From Caproiciproducens faecalis (lineage in GTDB: Bacteria; Bacillota; Clostridia; Oscillospirales; Acutalibacteraceae): 64,000 nt of DNA. The notes under the pieces are model-generated. The model saw only the letters and a program-made list of their open reading frames with translations. It had not been told where the DNA came from and did not search any database. This document shows, piece by piece, positions 28,772 through 38,714 of this stretch (the first letter of the stretch is position 1; each line of letters opens with the position of its first letter). The stretch lies in NCBI RefSeq assembly GCF_019448085.1, contig NZ_JAGFNZ010000003.1, positions 1 to 64,000 of the forward strand, in the 5' to 3' direction. The translations under genes were made by a program, and so were the position numbers.

Positions 28772-29323
28772 TTGCCTGAAAGCCCAGTTTCGGTAAGCTG
28801 TCTTACCACAAAATTCGATTATGCCGACTATAAGGCCGCGGCGGCGAAAGCCGCCATGAGGAAGAGCGAAAAGATTACTCTGAAAATTACGGGAACCGTT
28901 CTGATTTTAACCGCGTTTCTGCTAAGGGCTTTTGTCTACGGAAATTTTTATCAGAACTTTATTTATGCGGCCATGGCCGCGGTCGGCGTGATTATCGGCT
29001 GTTTTTACGATATGATTGTTCTTTACGCCGTTCGGCGGCACGCCCTGAATTACTTTACGGCAAACAGTGAAAAATTTATCGCGCAGACCACGGAATTTTC
29101 TGAGGAAACCATAACCTTTCAAACCGAACGGTATACGGCGGCGATCCCCTATGAGATGCTGTATAAGGCGTATGAGGACGCGAGGGTTTTTATCATATAC
29201 ACCGGAATCAATGAAACGAAGTTTATCCCCAAAAGAGCGATGAACGAAAGCGAATGTACCAGGATTCACAAAATTCTTGAGACAAAGCTTCAGGAAAAAT
29301 ATCAGCAGGAAGGTGCCCGCTAA
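28772..29323 (+). CDS. YcxB-like membrane protein 3 (gyrase-gap trio), coupled to gyrA
   Basis: 183 residues, the clearest family member of the three. [13 protein letters not shown] precedes two membrane helices (about 37-56 and 62-85). The C-terminal domain has [20 protein letters not shown], then [32 protein letters not shown] and a closing helix: the standard YcxB-like strand order with the IPKR turn. The start is TTG with AAGGAGGG ahead. Its TAA overlaps the gyrA ATG (TAATG), so gyrA translation is probably coupled to it. Function unknown. Confidence 0.85.
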   Translation: MPESPVSVSCLTTKFDYADYKAAAAKAAMRKSEKITLKITGTVLILTAFLLRAFVYGNFYQNFIYAAMAAVGVIIGCFYDMIVLYAVRRHALNYFTANSEKFIAQTTEFSEETITFQTERYTAAIPYEMLYKAYEDARVFIIYTGINETKFIPKRAMNESECTRIHKILETKLQEKYQQEGAR

Positions 29324-31869
29324 TGGACGAATTTCAGGAGAATCAAAAAATTATAAACGTTGATCTGGAAAAGGAAATGAAACAGTCGTTTCTTGCCTAT
29401 TCCATGTCGGTCATTGTTTCACGCGCGCTGCCGGATGTACGCGACGGCTTAAAACCGGTTCACAGAAGAATTCTGTATACCATGTTTGAAAACGGCCTTT
29501 CTCCGGACAAGGCTTACCGTAAATGCGCCGACACCGTCGGTTCCGTGCTGGGCCGTTACCATCCGCACGGCGACGCTTCGGTTTACGACGCGCTTGTGCG
29601 TCTGGCACAGGACTTTTCCATGCGCTATATGCTGGTGGACGGACACGGAAACTTCGGTTCCGTGGACGGCGATCCCCCGGCTGCCTACCGTTACACCGAA
29701 TCCCGCATGAGCAAAATCGCCGTGGAAATGCTGGAGGATATTGACAAGGATACCGTCGATTTTCAGCCGAACTACGACGACCGTCTGAAAGAGCCGACTG
29801 TTCTGCCCAGCCATTTTCCGAACCTGCTGGTCAACGGCTCCACCGGGATTGCGGTCGGTATGGCTACGAATATTCCCCCGCACAATATGGGAGAAGTCAT
29901 TGACGGCATGTGTACGCTGATTGATAATCCAGACGCTTCTTTGGATGATTTGATGCAGCATATCAAGGGGCCGGACTTCCCCACCGGCGGCATCATCATG
30001 GGCCGGGCGGGTATCCGCGCCGCTTACGCCACCGGCCGCGGCCGCATTACGGTGCGCGCCCGCGCGGAAATTGAAGAGGAAAAGAACGGTCGCTTCAACA
30101 TTGTTGTGTCGGAGCTTCCGTATCAGGTCAATAAAGCAAGACTGGTCGAAAATATCGCCGAGCTGGTCAAGGACAAGCGCATCGAGGGAATTTCCAACGT
30201 GGAAGACCACTCCGACCGCGAGGGCATGCATATGCTCATCAGCGTGAAGCGCGACGCTTCCCCGCAGATTGTTTTGAATCAGCTTTATTCCTATACCCAG
30301 ATGCAGACGACATTCGGCGTCATCATGATCGCCATTGTCAACGGCGAACCCAAAACGCTGACGCTGAAGGAAATGCTGCAAGAATATATTTCGTTTCAGG
30401 AAAGCGTCGTTCGGCGCCGCACCCTGTTCGACCTGAAAAAGGCCGAAGAGCGCGCCCACCTTCTGGAAGGCTTGAAGATCGCAGTAGACAACATAGACGA
30501 AGTGATTTCCATTATCCGCAGTTCCAAGGACAGAGCCACCGCAAGGGGACGTCTGACCGAGCGTTTCGGACTGGACGAGCCGCAGACACAGGCGATTGTG
30601 CAGATGCCGCTTGGTGCGCTCACCGGTCTGGAACGTCAGAAACTGCTGGACGAAATTGCCGCGCTGGAGTTGAAGATAGCGGATTACAAGGATATTCTCA
30701 GCAATGAGACGCGGCTGCTCGGCATCATCAAGGACGAGGCAATCGCGGTGAAAAATAAATTCAGCGACGAGCGCCGCACGGAAATTGCGACCGTGAGCGG
30801 AGAAGTCGATATTGAAGATTTGATTCCGCAGGAGGAATGTGTGCTGACCCTGACCAACTTCGGCTATGTCAAGCGCCAGAAGACGGACACCTACCACATT
30901 CAGCGCAGGGGCGGCCGCGGCGTAAGCGGAATGACAAGGCGTGAAGAGGATGTCGCGAGCGATATGTTCGTTATCAACAGCCACGACTATGTCATGTTCT
31001 TTACCAATCTGGGCCGTGTGTACCGGCTGAAATGCTACGAAATCCCGGAGGGTTCCCGCACAAGCAAGGGAATGAATATTGCCAACCTGCTGCCGATTGC
31101 GCAGGATGAAAAGGTTACCTCTATGATTCGTGTGCCGGAATTTGACGAAGAAAGCTATCTGTGTATGGTAACGCGCAAAGGCATTATCAAACGCACCAGC
31201 CTCTCGGCTTACAATACCGCGCGCAAGGGCGGCGTGATTGCCATTGATCTGGACGAGGGCGACGAGCTTTCGTGGGTGCGCATGACAAGCGGCGACACGC
31301 AGCTTCTGGTGGCAACCCGTCTGGGCATGGCAATCCGGTTTGATGAAAGGGATGTCCGCCCCATGGGCAGAACCGCCCGCGGGGTCAAGGCAATTACCCT
31401 GAAGGAAAGCGATTATGTAATCGGAATGAGCTCCCTGCGTGAGGGCGGTCTGGTACTGACGGTTTCCGCAACCGGCTACGGGCGTCTTTCCGACATCAAC
31501 GACTATCGGATTCAGTCCAGAGGCGGTAAGGGTCTGACCAATTATCATATTCAGAAATATGGAGAGGTTGCCGCGATTAAAGTAGTCGATCTGGAAGACG
31601 ACGTGATCTTGATTTCTTCCGATGGAATCATTATTCGCATCCCGGCGAATTCCATCCGCGAATGCGCAAGACCCTCCAAGGGCGTGCGCGTGATGCGGCT
31701 GAACGAAACCAGCGAGGTAGTCACCCTTGCCCGTACCGCGCACGAAGAAGATGAAGTGGATGCGCTGCCCGTGGATGAGGGCGACGCGGAGGACGGCTGC
31801 GAAGACGAGCCGGAGGATCTGGAAGAGAATCTCTCAACGGATACGCAGGAAGAAAACACCGAGGAATAA
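29323..31869 (+). CDS. gyrA: DNA gyrase subunit A
   Basis: 848-residue DNA-breaking subunit. The winged-helix catalytic site carries Tyr124 in AAYRYTES. The quinolone-resistance region reads [11 protein letters not shown] (80-90), with Ala at the E. coli Ser83 position and Asp kept at position 87. The C-terminal beta-pinwheel has the GyrA box RRGGRGVSG that wraps DNA for negative supercoiling. The acidic C-terminal tail (about 815-848) is typical. ATG overlaps the stop of the preceding YcxB-like gene. Confidence 0.99.
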   Translation: MDEFQENQKIINVDLEKEMKQSFLAYSMSVIVSRALPDVRDGLKPVHRRILYTMFENGLSPDKAYRKCADTVGSVLGRYHPHGDASVYDALVRLAQDFSMRYMLVDGHGNFGSVDGDPPAAYRYTESRMSKIAVEMLEDIDKDTVDFQPNYDDRLKEPTVLPSHFPNLLVNGSTGIAVGMATNIPPHNMGEVIDGMCTLIDNPDASLDDLMQHIKGPDFPTGGIIMGRAGIRAAYATGRGRITVRARAEIEEEKNGRFNIVVSELPYQVNKARLVENIAELVKDKRIEGISNVEDHSDREGMHMLISVKRDASPQIVLNQLYSYTQMQTTFGVIMIAIVNGEPKTLTLKEMLQEYISFQESVVRRRTLFDLKKAEERAHLLEGLKIAVDNIDEVISIIRSSKDRATARGRLTERFGLDEPQTQAIVQMPLGALTGLERQKLLDEIAALELKIADYKDILSNETRLLGIIKDEAIAVKNKFSDERRTEIATVSGEVDIEDLIPQEECVLTLTNFGYVKRQKTDTYHIQRRGGRGVSGMTRREEDVASDMFVINSHDYVMFFTNLGRVYRLKCYEIPEGSRTSKGMNIANLLPIAQDEKVTSMIRVPEFDEESYLCMVTRKGIIKRTSLSAYNTARKGGVIAIDLDEGDELSWVRMTSGDTQLLVATRLGMAIRFDERDVRPMGRTARGVKAITLKESDYVIGMSSLREGGLVLTVSATGYGRLSDINDYRIQSRGGKGLTNYHIQKYGEVAAIKVVDLEDDVILISSDGIIIRIPANSIRECARPSKGVRVMRLNETSEVVTLARTAHEEDEVDALPVDEGDAEDGCEDEPEDLEENLSTDTQEENTEE

Positions 31870-31884
31870 GAAAGGGTGCTGTGA

Positions 31885-32529
31885 ATGAATCACTGGAAAA
31901 AGCTTTGCATTGCCGCGGTTCTCGCCGTGGCGGTCACGGCGTTTGCCGGGTGCGGGATGCTTAACAAGGGCGGCGAAAGCTCCGTTCCGGCGAGCAGTTT
32001 TGGCGAATCCTCGCAGGGCGTGGAGTCCCAGCCGGCAAGCAGCGCGCAAAGCGAGCCGCAAAGTTCCGGGACGGCGTCCGTGGGGCCCAGCGAACCGGCC
32101 GAATCCCAGCCCGGCCCGGTCATCGATATAGAAACAGACAGCCCGGAATTCAACGCGCTGTTTAAAAAGAATCCGATCGACAAGCAGTATATTACGGAGT
32201 CCAACAAGGCTTTCTCCAATGTGGAGATGGTTCAGCTCTCCAATAAGTACGCCGGAATCTGGAAAAAAGAAGTTAATTCCGCTTACGAAAAAGTGACGAA
32301 GCTGGCAACGGGCGACGCCCTTTCCAAGATCAAGTCCGATCAGACCGCGTGGGTCAACGGCAAAACCGCCGCGCTGAAAAAAATCAATGACGAGGCGCAG
32401 GCCGCGGGCGGAACAATGGCGCAGGTCAACGCGGCAAGCGCAACGATGGATTATTACCGCAGCCGTGCCGCTCAGGTTTACCGCCAGCTGTACTCTTTCG
32501 ATCAAAACTACACTTACGCGTTCAAATAG
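31885..32529 (+). CDS. Lipoprotein with LprI-like (DUF1311) C-terminal domain
   Basis: 214 residues. Signal peptide with lipobox TAFAGC (Cys23), then a Ser/Pro/Glu-rich linker (about 30-85) that spans the wall, then a helical domain (about 95-214). The conserved pattern VNSAYEKVTKLATGDALSKIKSDQTAWVNGKTAAL (in short SDQTAWVNGKTAAL) resembles the DUF1311/LprI fold seen in lysozyme-inhibitor-like proteins. That assignment is by pattern only. It follows gyrA by 15 bases with AAAGGGTG, so it may be read through from gyrase. A lysozyme-inhibitor role is possible but unproven. Confidence 0.75.
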   Translation: MNHWKKLCIAAVLAVAVTAFAGCGMLNKGGESSVPASSFGESSQGVESQPASSAQSEPQSSGTASVGPSEPAESQPGPVIDIETDSPEFNALFKKNPIDKQYITESNKAFSNVEMVQLSNKYAGIWKKEVNSAYEKVTKLATGDALSKIKSDQTAWVNGKTAALKKINDEAQAAGGTMAQVNAASATMDYYRSRAAQVYRQLYSFDQNYTYAFK

Positions 32530-32676
32530 CTTATTTTCTATACGTTCTGTTGTGTTTTCACTTACTATTACTTTATGTAGTCAATTATTCAGATAAATTT
32601 CCTTGTTCCGCCCTGCCGGACAGAAGAATCCGGCAGGAGCGGCTTACTGAAAATAGCGGTGATTAGGGAGAAAACG

Positions 32677-33222
32677 ATGGAATTAAACGAGAAAACCCTG
32701 AGTAGAAACGATGTTTACGAAGGAAGAATCCTCAAATTTCATGTGGACAAGGTGGAGCTGATCAACGGAAAAACCTCTACCCGGGAGTGTGTTGACCACC
32801 CGGGCGGGGTCAGCGTGGCCGTTTTGACGGAAAAAGATGAAATTCTTTTAGTCCGGCAGTTCCGTTACCCCTATAAAGAAGTCGTTCTGGAAACGCCCGC
32901 GGGTAAGCTGGAGCTCGGCGAAGACCCGTTCGAGGCGATGAAGCGCGAGCAGCTGGAGGAAACCGGCACCACCGGTTCCCACTATCTCGATATGGGAAAG
33001 CTTTACCCTTCCCCCGGTTATTCCAACGAAGTGATTTATCTGTACGCCTGCCGTCTGGATACGCTGGGCAAAACCCAGTTTGACGAGGACGAGTTTCTTG
33101 AAACGGAAAAAATCCCGATTGACGAGGCGGTGCGGATGGTAATGGACGGGGAAATCCCCGACTCTAAAACCCAGGTGCTGGTTTTGAAAATCGCCCGGTT
33201 GTTAAAGGATGGAAAAATCTAA
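32677..33222 (+). CDS. Nudix hydrolase, ADP-ribose pyrophosphatase type
   Basis: 181 residues. The full Nudix box is visible as GKLELGEDPFEAMKREQLEETG (GX5EX7REUXEEXGU; here split for brevity as GKLELGE and REQLEETGT). The flanks VLLVRQFRYPYKEVVLETPAG and SPGYSNEVIYLYAC are typical of ADP-ribose/NudF-like enzymes that split ADP-ribose to AMP and ribose 5-phosphate. ATG 32677 has GGGAG seven bases upstream; a longer GTG start is less likely. It heads a short unit with the next gene. Confidence 0.92.
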   Translation: MELNEKTLSRNDVYEGRILKFHVDKVELINGKTSTRECVDHPGGVSVAVLTEKDEILLVRQFRYPYKEVVLETPAGKLELGEDPFEAMKREQLEETGTTGSHYLDMGKLYPSPGYSNEVIYLYACRLDTLGKTQFDEDEFLETEKIPIDEAVRMVMDGEIPDSKTQVLVLKIARLLKDGKI

Positions 33223-33232
33223 GGGGTGCGCC

Positions 33233-33472
33233 ATGAAAAAAAGAAAATTTACAGAGCTGAGCGAGCCGCAGAAACGGTTTTATATGTATCTGGGCCTTTT
33301 GATTGCCTCCCTGTTTTTTGCCATTGGAAATCCGCAGGGCAGCTGGCTGCCAATCGGGCTTGGAATCGGGATGATCGTGGTGTACGCGCCCGACGCTCTC
33401 CGCCGGCTGAAAAACGGCAGGAAAGAACACGGTGACGGGGAACCGGAAGACCAAAACGATCAGGACAGATGA
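33233..33472 (+). CDS. Small two-helix membrane protein of unknown function
   Basis: 79 residues: a basic N terminus (MKKRKFTELSEPQKRFYMY), two hydrophobic segments (about 20-38 and 43-62) and an acidic tail. ATG 33233 has AAGGGG eight bases before; the Nudix stop lies ten bases upstream. The shape resembles small membrane proteins downstream of Nudix genes, but I do not recognise a family. It ends at a strong terminator. Confidence 0.6.
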   Translation: MKKRKFTELSEPQKRFYMYLGLLIASLFFAIGNPQGSWLPIGLGIGMIVVYAPDALRRLKNGRKEHGDGEPEDQNDQDR

Positions 33473-33474
33473 AC

Positions 33475-33519
33475 GCCGCTCGGGAATCACGGTTCCCGAG
33501 CGGCTCTTTTCTTTTATTT
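33475..33519 (+). terminator. Strong terminator after the Nudix unit
   Basis: A perfect 12-bp stem GCCGCTCGGGAA / TTCCCGAGCGGC with a six-base loop, followed by TCTTTTCTTTT. Confidence 0.95.
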
Positions 33520-33690
33520 CCCGACCTTTTTTCACACAGCCATCACATAAAGTTTATAAAATAGCATGGAATCATTCAAAGAAAGTTTACACTCTGAAAG
33601 CTGCGAATTGCTACAATAATATGGCGTACCGGCGGGCTTTGTCCGCTTTATGATCAATTCAAAATAATGGAAACATCAGGAGGGATCTGC

Positions 33691-34674
33691 ATGATTGAGG
33701 TGAAAAACCTCTCAAAGCGCTACGGCCCGAACGTCGCTTTGAACAACATCAGCTTCTCGGTCGAAGAAGGAACGGTCGTCGGTTTTTTAGGGCCGAACGG
33801 CGCGGGAAAGTCAACCACTATGAATATTATAACCGGATATCTGTCGGCCAGCTCCGGTTCGGTTACGGTCGGCGGGTACAATACGCTTGACAATCCCAAT
33901 GAAGTGAAAAAGCTGATCGGGTATATGCCCGAAATTCCGCCACTCTACCCGGATATGACGGTGAAGGAATACCTGAATTTTATGTATGACCTGAAAAAGG
34001 TGACCCTGCCAAGAGAGAAGCACCTGAAAGAGATCTGCGCGCTGGTGAAGATCACCGATGTTTATCCCCGTCTGATTAATAACCTGAGCAAGGGCTACAA
34101 GCAGCGTGTCGGATTTGCGCAGGCGCTTTTGGGCAACCCTCCTGTTCTGATTCTTGACGAGCCGACCGTCGGGCTTGACCCCAAACAGATTATCGAAATC
34201 CGCAATCTGATTCATAATCTGGGGAAAAAACATACGATTATTTTAAGCTCCCACATCCTGCCGGAAATTCAGGCGGTCTGTGAGCGCATCATCATTGTCA
34301 ACAAAGGAAATCTGGTTGCGGACGGCACACCGGACAGTCTTTCCCAGAACCTGAGCGCCGACCATAAACTGATTCTCCGCGTAGAGGGGAACGAGACGGA
34401 AGTAAAAAATGCCCTGAAAGCCGTTAAGTTTGTGGAAACCGTACAGAGCTGCGGAGAAAAGGAACCGGGTGTTTTTGAGTATGAGGTAGAGGCTCGCGAC
34501 GGCCGCGATGTGCGCCGGGAGCTTTTCCGCGCGGCCGCGTCAAAGAACTTCCCCATTCTGTCCATGACCAACGCCGGGCTTTCGCTGGAAGACGTTTTCC
34601 TGCGCCTGACCAGCGCCGCTTATCTGCAGGATACCGTTTCTGAAACCATTACGGAAGGAGAGGAAGAAGAATGA
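33691..34674 (+). CDS. ABC transporter ATPase, GldA-like
   Basis: 327-residue ABC ATPase with all motifs: Walker A GPNGAGKSTTMNII, the ABC signature NLSKGYKQRVG, and Walker B LILDEPTVGLDP followed by SSHILPEIQAVCERI. The C-terminal 90 residues form the regulatory domain usual in ABC-2 exporters. ATG 33691 has AGGAGGG seven bases ahead. It is the ATPase of a four-gene operon with the permease, a GldG-like and a DUF4340 protein. The cargo is unknown; Bacteroidetes GldA/F/G are linked to gliding, which is not expected here. Confidence 0.93.
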   Translation: MIEVKNLSKRYGPNVALNNISFSVEEGTVVGFLGPNGAGKSTTMNIITGYLSASSGSVTVGGYNTLDNPNEVKKLIGYMPEIPPLYPDMTVKEYLNFMYDLKKVTLPREKHLKEICALVKITDVYPRLINNLSKGYKQRVGFAQALLGNPPVLILDEPTVGLDPKQIIEIRNLIHNLGKKHTIILSSHILPEIQAVCERIIIVNKGNLVADGTPDSLSQNLSADHKLILRVEGNETEVKNALKAVKFVETVQSCGEKEPGVFEYEVEARDGRDVRRELFRAAASKNFPILSMTNAGLSLEDVFLRLTSAAYLQDTVSETITEGEEEE

Positions 34675-35375
34675 GAGCAATTACCAAACGAGAGCTGAAG
34701 GCGTACTTCACTTCCCCTATCGGCTATGTCTGCGTCGCCACCATTTTGGCGCTGTACGGCTATTACTTCTTTCAGGTACTGATGCTGCGCTCTTCCTCCT
34801 ATATTTCCAACGTATACAGTACCATGTTCATCTGGAGCATGATGATTGTTCCCATCATCACCATGCGCAGTTTCAGCGAGGAAATGCGCAACCGCACCGA
34901 TCAGGCGCTTCTGACCGCGCCGGTGGGCGTTACCTCCATTGTGGCAGGTAAATTTCTGGCGGCGTTCGCCGTGTTCGCCATCGCCATGGTTGGTACCCTG
35001 ATTCCCGTGGCCGTGATCGGGCTGTTTTCCGCGCCGGAATGGGCGCTGATTTTCGGGAATTTCTTCGGTTCCCTGTTGTTCGGCGCGGCGATGATCTCTA
35101 TCGGCGTGTTTATTTCTTCGCTTACCCAAAGCCAGATCGTCGCCGCCATCGGCACGTTCGGCGTATCCATCCTTCTGCTAGTTGTGGATCAGCTGACCGG
35201 CCTGGTCAGCAATCCGGTCGCGGTCAAGCTGATTGGATGGCTTTCCTTCAATACGCGTTATCAGCCGTTTACCAAGGGTATATTCGATATTTCAAGCCTT
35301 GTCTTTTTCCTGAGTGTCATCGCGGTCTTTATTTTCCTGACCGCCCGCAAGCTTGAAAGCAGAAGATGGAGCTAA
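34671..35375 (+). CDS. ABC-2 type permease, GldF-like
   Basis: 234-residue membrane permease with six hydrophobic segments and a cytoplasmic N terminus MRAITKRELKAYFTSPIGYVC. It resembles the GldF/ABC2_membrane family. ATG overlaps the ATPase stop (ATGA), showing tight coupling. With the ATPase it should form a homodimeric ABC-2 exporter or mechanotransmitter. Confidence 0.9.
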   Translation: MRAITKRELKAYFTSPIGYVCVATILALYGYYFFQVLMLRSSSYISNVYSTMFIWSMMIVPIITMRSFSEEMRNRTDQALLTAPVGVTSIVAGKFLAAFAVFAIAMVGTLIPVAVIGLFSAPEWALIFGNFFGSLLFGAAMISIGVFISSLTQSQIVAAIGTFGVSILLLVVDQLTGLVSNPVAVKLIGWLSFNTRYQPFTKGIFDISSLVFFLSVIAVFIFLTARKLESRRWS

Positions 35376-35388
35376 GGGGGGTATGAAA

Positions 35389-37062
35389 ATGAATCAGGAT
35401 AAGAATCACGAGATAGAAAACGATACACCGGAAACAGAAGCCGCCGAAGAAAACACCGTGGAACAGGCGGAAATCCCCGCAGAGGAAACTACCGCGGAAA
35501 ACGGGAATACACAGGAAACGGAACAGACCGAAGACACAATTTCCCCTGAAAAGAATGATAAAGACGATGGCTTTACCGCAAAAGTCAGCGCTTACACAAA
35601 AAGCAGCAAATTCCGCCGCGGGGGAATTTCCACCGCGTTTACCGCCGGCTTCATTGTCATTGTCATCCTCGTCAACGTGATCGTGAGCGTACTGGCGCAG
35701 CGGTACCCGTCCATGAACCTGGATCTGACGAAAAACAAGGTCAACACCCTTTCCGTGCAGGCACAGGAAGTGGCTGCCAAGGTCAACGTGCCCGCCACAA
35801 TTTATATTATGGCGACGGAAGCCCAGACAAAGGGCGACCAGCTTCTGGCGGATTACGGCATCAAGTACAGTCAGGTGGGCGAGCTAGCTGAGAAAATCGC
35901 CGAGAAAAATTCCAATATCAAGGTGGAGTACGTTGATCTGGACAAAAATCCCACCTTTGCCAATACCTATAAAAACGACAATCTGGTTGCGGGCGACGTG
36001 CTGGTAAAAACGGAGAAACGCTACCGCGTACTGGCTTACACTGATTTGTTCAACGTACAGTACGGCGCGGACGGAAGCACAACCGAAACCTATTCCATGG
36101 TGGACAGCGCACTTGCCTCCGGGCTTAATTCCGTCATCGCGGACACGGTTGCGGTCGCTTCGTTTGACACGGGCCACAGCGAGCAGCTGGAAACCACCAC
36201 CTATAAAAAGCTGCTGGAAAACAACAGCTTTGAAACGAAGGACTTTAATTTACTGACGGACGCAATCCCGGACAACACCCGTTTGGTGGTTCTGGGCTGC
36301 CCCGCTACGGACTATACCGACGCGGAGCTTGAGAAGCTGGATACTTTCCTGAGCAGCGCGGAAATTCCGGGCGACCGCTCCCTGCTGATTACCTTCCACC
36401 CCAGCCAGAAGGAAATGCCCAAGCTTTCCGCTTTTCTGAAGGAATGGGGGATTGAGGTGCCGCAGGCCGTGGTTGTGGAAAGCGACCAGAGCAAATATTA
36501 CACCGACGACGCCAGTTATATCCTGTCCACGGTGCAGACGGGTCTGAGCCTGGGCGGACAGTCCGATTACGGCTACTTTACCACCCCGCAGTCCAACCCG
36601 GTGAACATTTTGTTTGAAACCAAAGGAAGCAAAACCACTTACTCTCTGGCAAAGTCCAGCGATACCTGTTATCTGGTGGACAACAATACCAAACAAGACG
36701 AAACTCCCCAGAAGGCCTCCTACAATACGGCGGTCCTTTCACAGGATACCGTAAAATCCGGCGCGAAGGAATACAAGGCGAATGTCATTGCGCTGGGAAG
36801 CACCATGATGTTCTTGGGTGAAATTATGGGCGCGAGTACCTTCGGCAACGCAAAATATGTGGTGGATCTTTCCCGCTACGCGACCGGTACCACCAACGCC
36901 GCTACCGCAATCACGGAAACCTCGGTACAGACCAATGTTTCCGACATTACCCTGAGCGCGGAAATGAGCGTTTTGCTTGGGATTGGGGTGTTTACCCTGC
37001 TGATTCCGCTGCTCGTAGCCATTGCCGGCATTTGTGTGTACCACAAGAGGAGGCGCCTGTAA
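35389..37062 (+). CDS. GldG-like ABC-associated membrane protein
   Basis: 557 residues. A very acidic cytoplasmic N-terminal 60 residues, one membrane helix (GGISTAFTAGFIVIVILVNVIV, about 65-90), a large extracytoplasmic domain starting YPSMNLDLTKNKVNTLSVQAQEV that is characteristic of the GldG/DUF7088 family, and a C-terminal membrane helix (TLLIPLLVAIAGICVY) with a basic anchor. I use ATG 35389: AAGGGGGG is eight bases upstream, while an earlier ATG at 35383 is only two bases from it. It is the periplasm-facing partner of the exporter in the same operon. Confidence 0.85.
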   Translation: MNQDKNHEIENDTPETEAAEENTVEQAEIPAEETTAENGNTQETEQTEDTISPEKNDKDDGFTAKVSAYTKSSKFRRGGISTAFTAGFIVIVILVNVIVSVLAQRYPSMNLDLTKNKVNTLSVQAQEVAAKVNVPATIYIMATEAQTKGDQLLADYGIKYSQVGELAEKIAEKNSNIKVEYVDLDKNPTFANTYKNDNLVAGDVLVKTEKRYRVLAYTDLFNVQYGADGSTTETYSMVDSALASGLNSVIADTVAVASFDTGHSEQLETTTYKKLLENNSFETKDFNLLTDAIPDNTRLVVLGCPATDYTDAELEKLDTFLSSAEIPGDRSLLITFHPSQKEMPKLSAFLKEWGIEVPQAVVVESDQSKYYTDDASYILSTVQTGLSLGGQSDYGYFTTPQSNPVNILFETKGSKTTYSLAKSSDTCYLVDNNTKQDETPQKASYNTAVLSQDTVKSGAKEYKANVIALGSTMMFLGEIMGASTFGNAKYVVDLSRYATGTTNAATAITETSVQTNVSDITLSAEMSVLLGIGVFTLLIPLLVAIAGICVYHKRRRL

Positions 37063-37063
37063 A

Positions 37064-38506
37064 ATGAAGACCAGCACAAGGAATTTGGTGATTGTGGCCG
37101 GATGCATCGTCGTGCTCGGCGGCGTGGCCGCCGCGCTGCTGATGACGGGGGAAAAAGACGGCGTTTCTTCCTCCGCGGCATCCGCTTCAACCATTGAGCT
37201 TGTCTCCAAAACAAGTCAGGACATCGTTTCCATCTCCGTAAAAAACAAAAAGGGCAGCTATACGATTGTGCCGGTGGAAAAACCGGCCGCCGCCGCTTCT
37301 TCGGTTGCTTCCGGCACTGCCTCCGCCGTGGCGGAGACTACCTATATGGTCAAGGAGCTCGGCGGGGTGCCGATTAACAGCACCGCCGCTTCTCAGGTCG
37401 TGCAGAACGGGTTCAGTCTGGTCGCAACCAAAAATCTGGGTACGGTCAGCGACCTGAGCGAATTCGGATTAAAAGACCCGCAGGCTACTGTGGAAGTCGC
37501 TTTCAAGGACGGAAGCAGCTATAATTACAAAATCGGGAATCCCTCTGCCACGGACAGCACCGCGTACTATATGTGCGGTGAAAATTCAGAAAATGTGTAT
37601 ATTGTCAGCATTGACAGCGGGATTCTGGAAAGTAAAACCTATTTTGTCAGCAAAGAAATTATGAACATTACCAGCAGTACCGGCGTAAACGACTTTACCA
37701 AAATAACGCTGAGCGGAACGAATTTTCCAAAACCGGTGACCGTAATGAAAAGCGGAACCGAGGGGATCATTACTTCCCCGGTCAGCGCACCCACGGACGC
37801 TGAAAAGCTAAGTGCGGTGGAGTCGGCGCTTGCCAGTTTAACCGCGGATTCTGTGGCTGATGTAAACCCGGACGCTGCGGCGCTGAAAAGTTACGGACTT
37901 GACAAACCCACGGCGGTAGCCGATTTTACGGTCAATCAGAAAAGCTACCGGCTGCTGGTCGGCGCATTGAAGGATTCTTCCTATTATGTTAAGCTCGACA
38001 ATGTGGAAGCCGTGTATCTGGTGAAAGCGGAAAATCTGGACGCCTGGGTAAAAGCCAGTGCGTTCACGCTTCGCAGCAAGGACATTCTCAAACCCGACAT
38101 TACAGAGGTGAAATCGCTTTCTGTGGAGGCGGGCAGCACGCTTTGGAATTTTGCCGTCGCAAGGACGAAGGATGAAACAAAGTCCACGGAAGATAAAACG
38201 GAATACACCTACGGGGTGACGGGCACAAACGGCAAAAAACTGGATTACGAGAAGAATTATACCCCGTATTTTGAACAGGTCACGGGCGTACAGCTTCTGG
38301 AACCGGCGGACACCAAACCGGCCGGAACGCCGGAGCTAAAGCTTCAATATGCTTATTTTGACAAGGACGGAACGGACACCGTCGAGTTTTACAAAACCGG
38401 TGACCGGCTGTACACCGCGGTGGTCAACGGCGTGGTCTATGGGGTGGTGACACAGGACGATGTTCAGAAAATGATTACCGGAGCAAAAGCACTGCAGGAA
38501 TCATAA
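37064..38506 (+). CDS. DUF4340 domain membrane-anchored protein
   Basis: 480 residues with an N-terminal membrane anchor (LVIVAGCIVVLGGVAAALLM, about 8-27) and repeated extracytoplasmic beta-alpha modules such as LSEFGLKDPQATVEVAFKDG and LKSYGLDKPTAVADFTV, the DUF4340 signature. These repeats follow GldG-like genes widely. It probably extends into the wall and works with the ABC complex. ATG 37064 has AGGAGG ten bases upstream, in the tail of the previous gene. The operon ends at the next terminator. Confidence 0.88.
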   Translation: MKTSTRNLVIVAGCIVVLGGVAAALLMTGEKDGVSSSAASASTIELVSKTSQDIVSISVKNKKGSYTIVPVEKPAAAASSVASGTASAVAETTYMVKELGGVPINSTAASQVVQNGFSLVATKNLGTVSDLSEFGLKDPQATVEVAFKDGSSYNYKIGNPSATDSTAYYMCGENSENVYIVSIDSGILESKTYFVSKEIMNITSSTGVNDFTKITLSGTNFPKPVTVMKSGTEGIITSPVSAPTDAEKLSAVESALASLTADSVADVNPDAAALKSYGLDKPTAVADFTVNQKSYRLLVGALKDSSYYVKLDNVEAVYLVKAENLDAWVKASAFTLRSKDILKPDITEVKSLSVEAGSTLWNFAVARTKDETKSTEDKTEYTYGVTGTNGKKLDYEKNYTPYFEQVTGVQLLEPADTKPAGTPELKLQYAYFDKDGTDTVEFYKTGDRLYTAVVNGVVYGVVTQDDVQKMITGAKALQES

Positions 38507-38521
38507 ACAAGTGTGGAAAAT

Positions 38522-38563
38522 AAAGGGATTTATTCTTAGTAAGAAGAATAAATCCCTTTTTGT
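38522..38563 (+). terminator. Terminator of the ABC/GldG-like operon
   Basis: A perfect 16-bp stem (arms 38522-38537 and 38544-38559) with an AGTAAG loop and a TTTTTG tail, 15 bases after the DUF4340 stop. Confidence 0.95.
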
Positions 38564-38648
38564 CTGCAAAAATGCAGGATGAGAAAAATCATTATCATGT
38601 TGCACATGAAATGGTTAAAACCCGCCGCTTATTTTATTACTATCTTAT

Positions 38649-38677
38649 TTGAAATTGAAAAGGGCGAGTGATATACT
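38649..38677 (+). promoter_or_regulatory. SigA promoter of the PII-like/antiporter operon
   Basis: TTGAAA (38649-38654) and TATACT (38672-38677), spacer 17 bases; 38 bases upstream of the start codon. Confidence 0.8.
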
Positions 38678-38714
38678 TTTATATGATAAGAAAAAAGTTT
38701 AAAGGAGGTAAGCC

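Noticed and set aside
29449-31743. 764-residue open frame antisense to gyrA
   Set aside because: Same reason: a shadow of a long, well-conserved coding gene.
32613-32636. Stem CTGCCGGA / TCCGGCAG after the gyrA-linked lipoprotein
   Set aside because: No T run follows, so I do not call a terminator.
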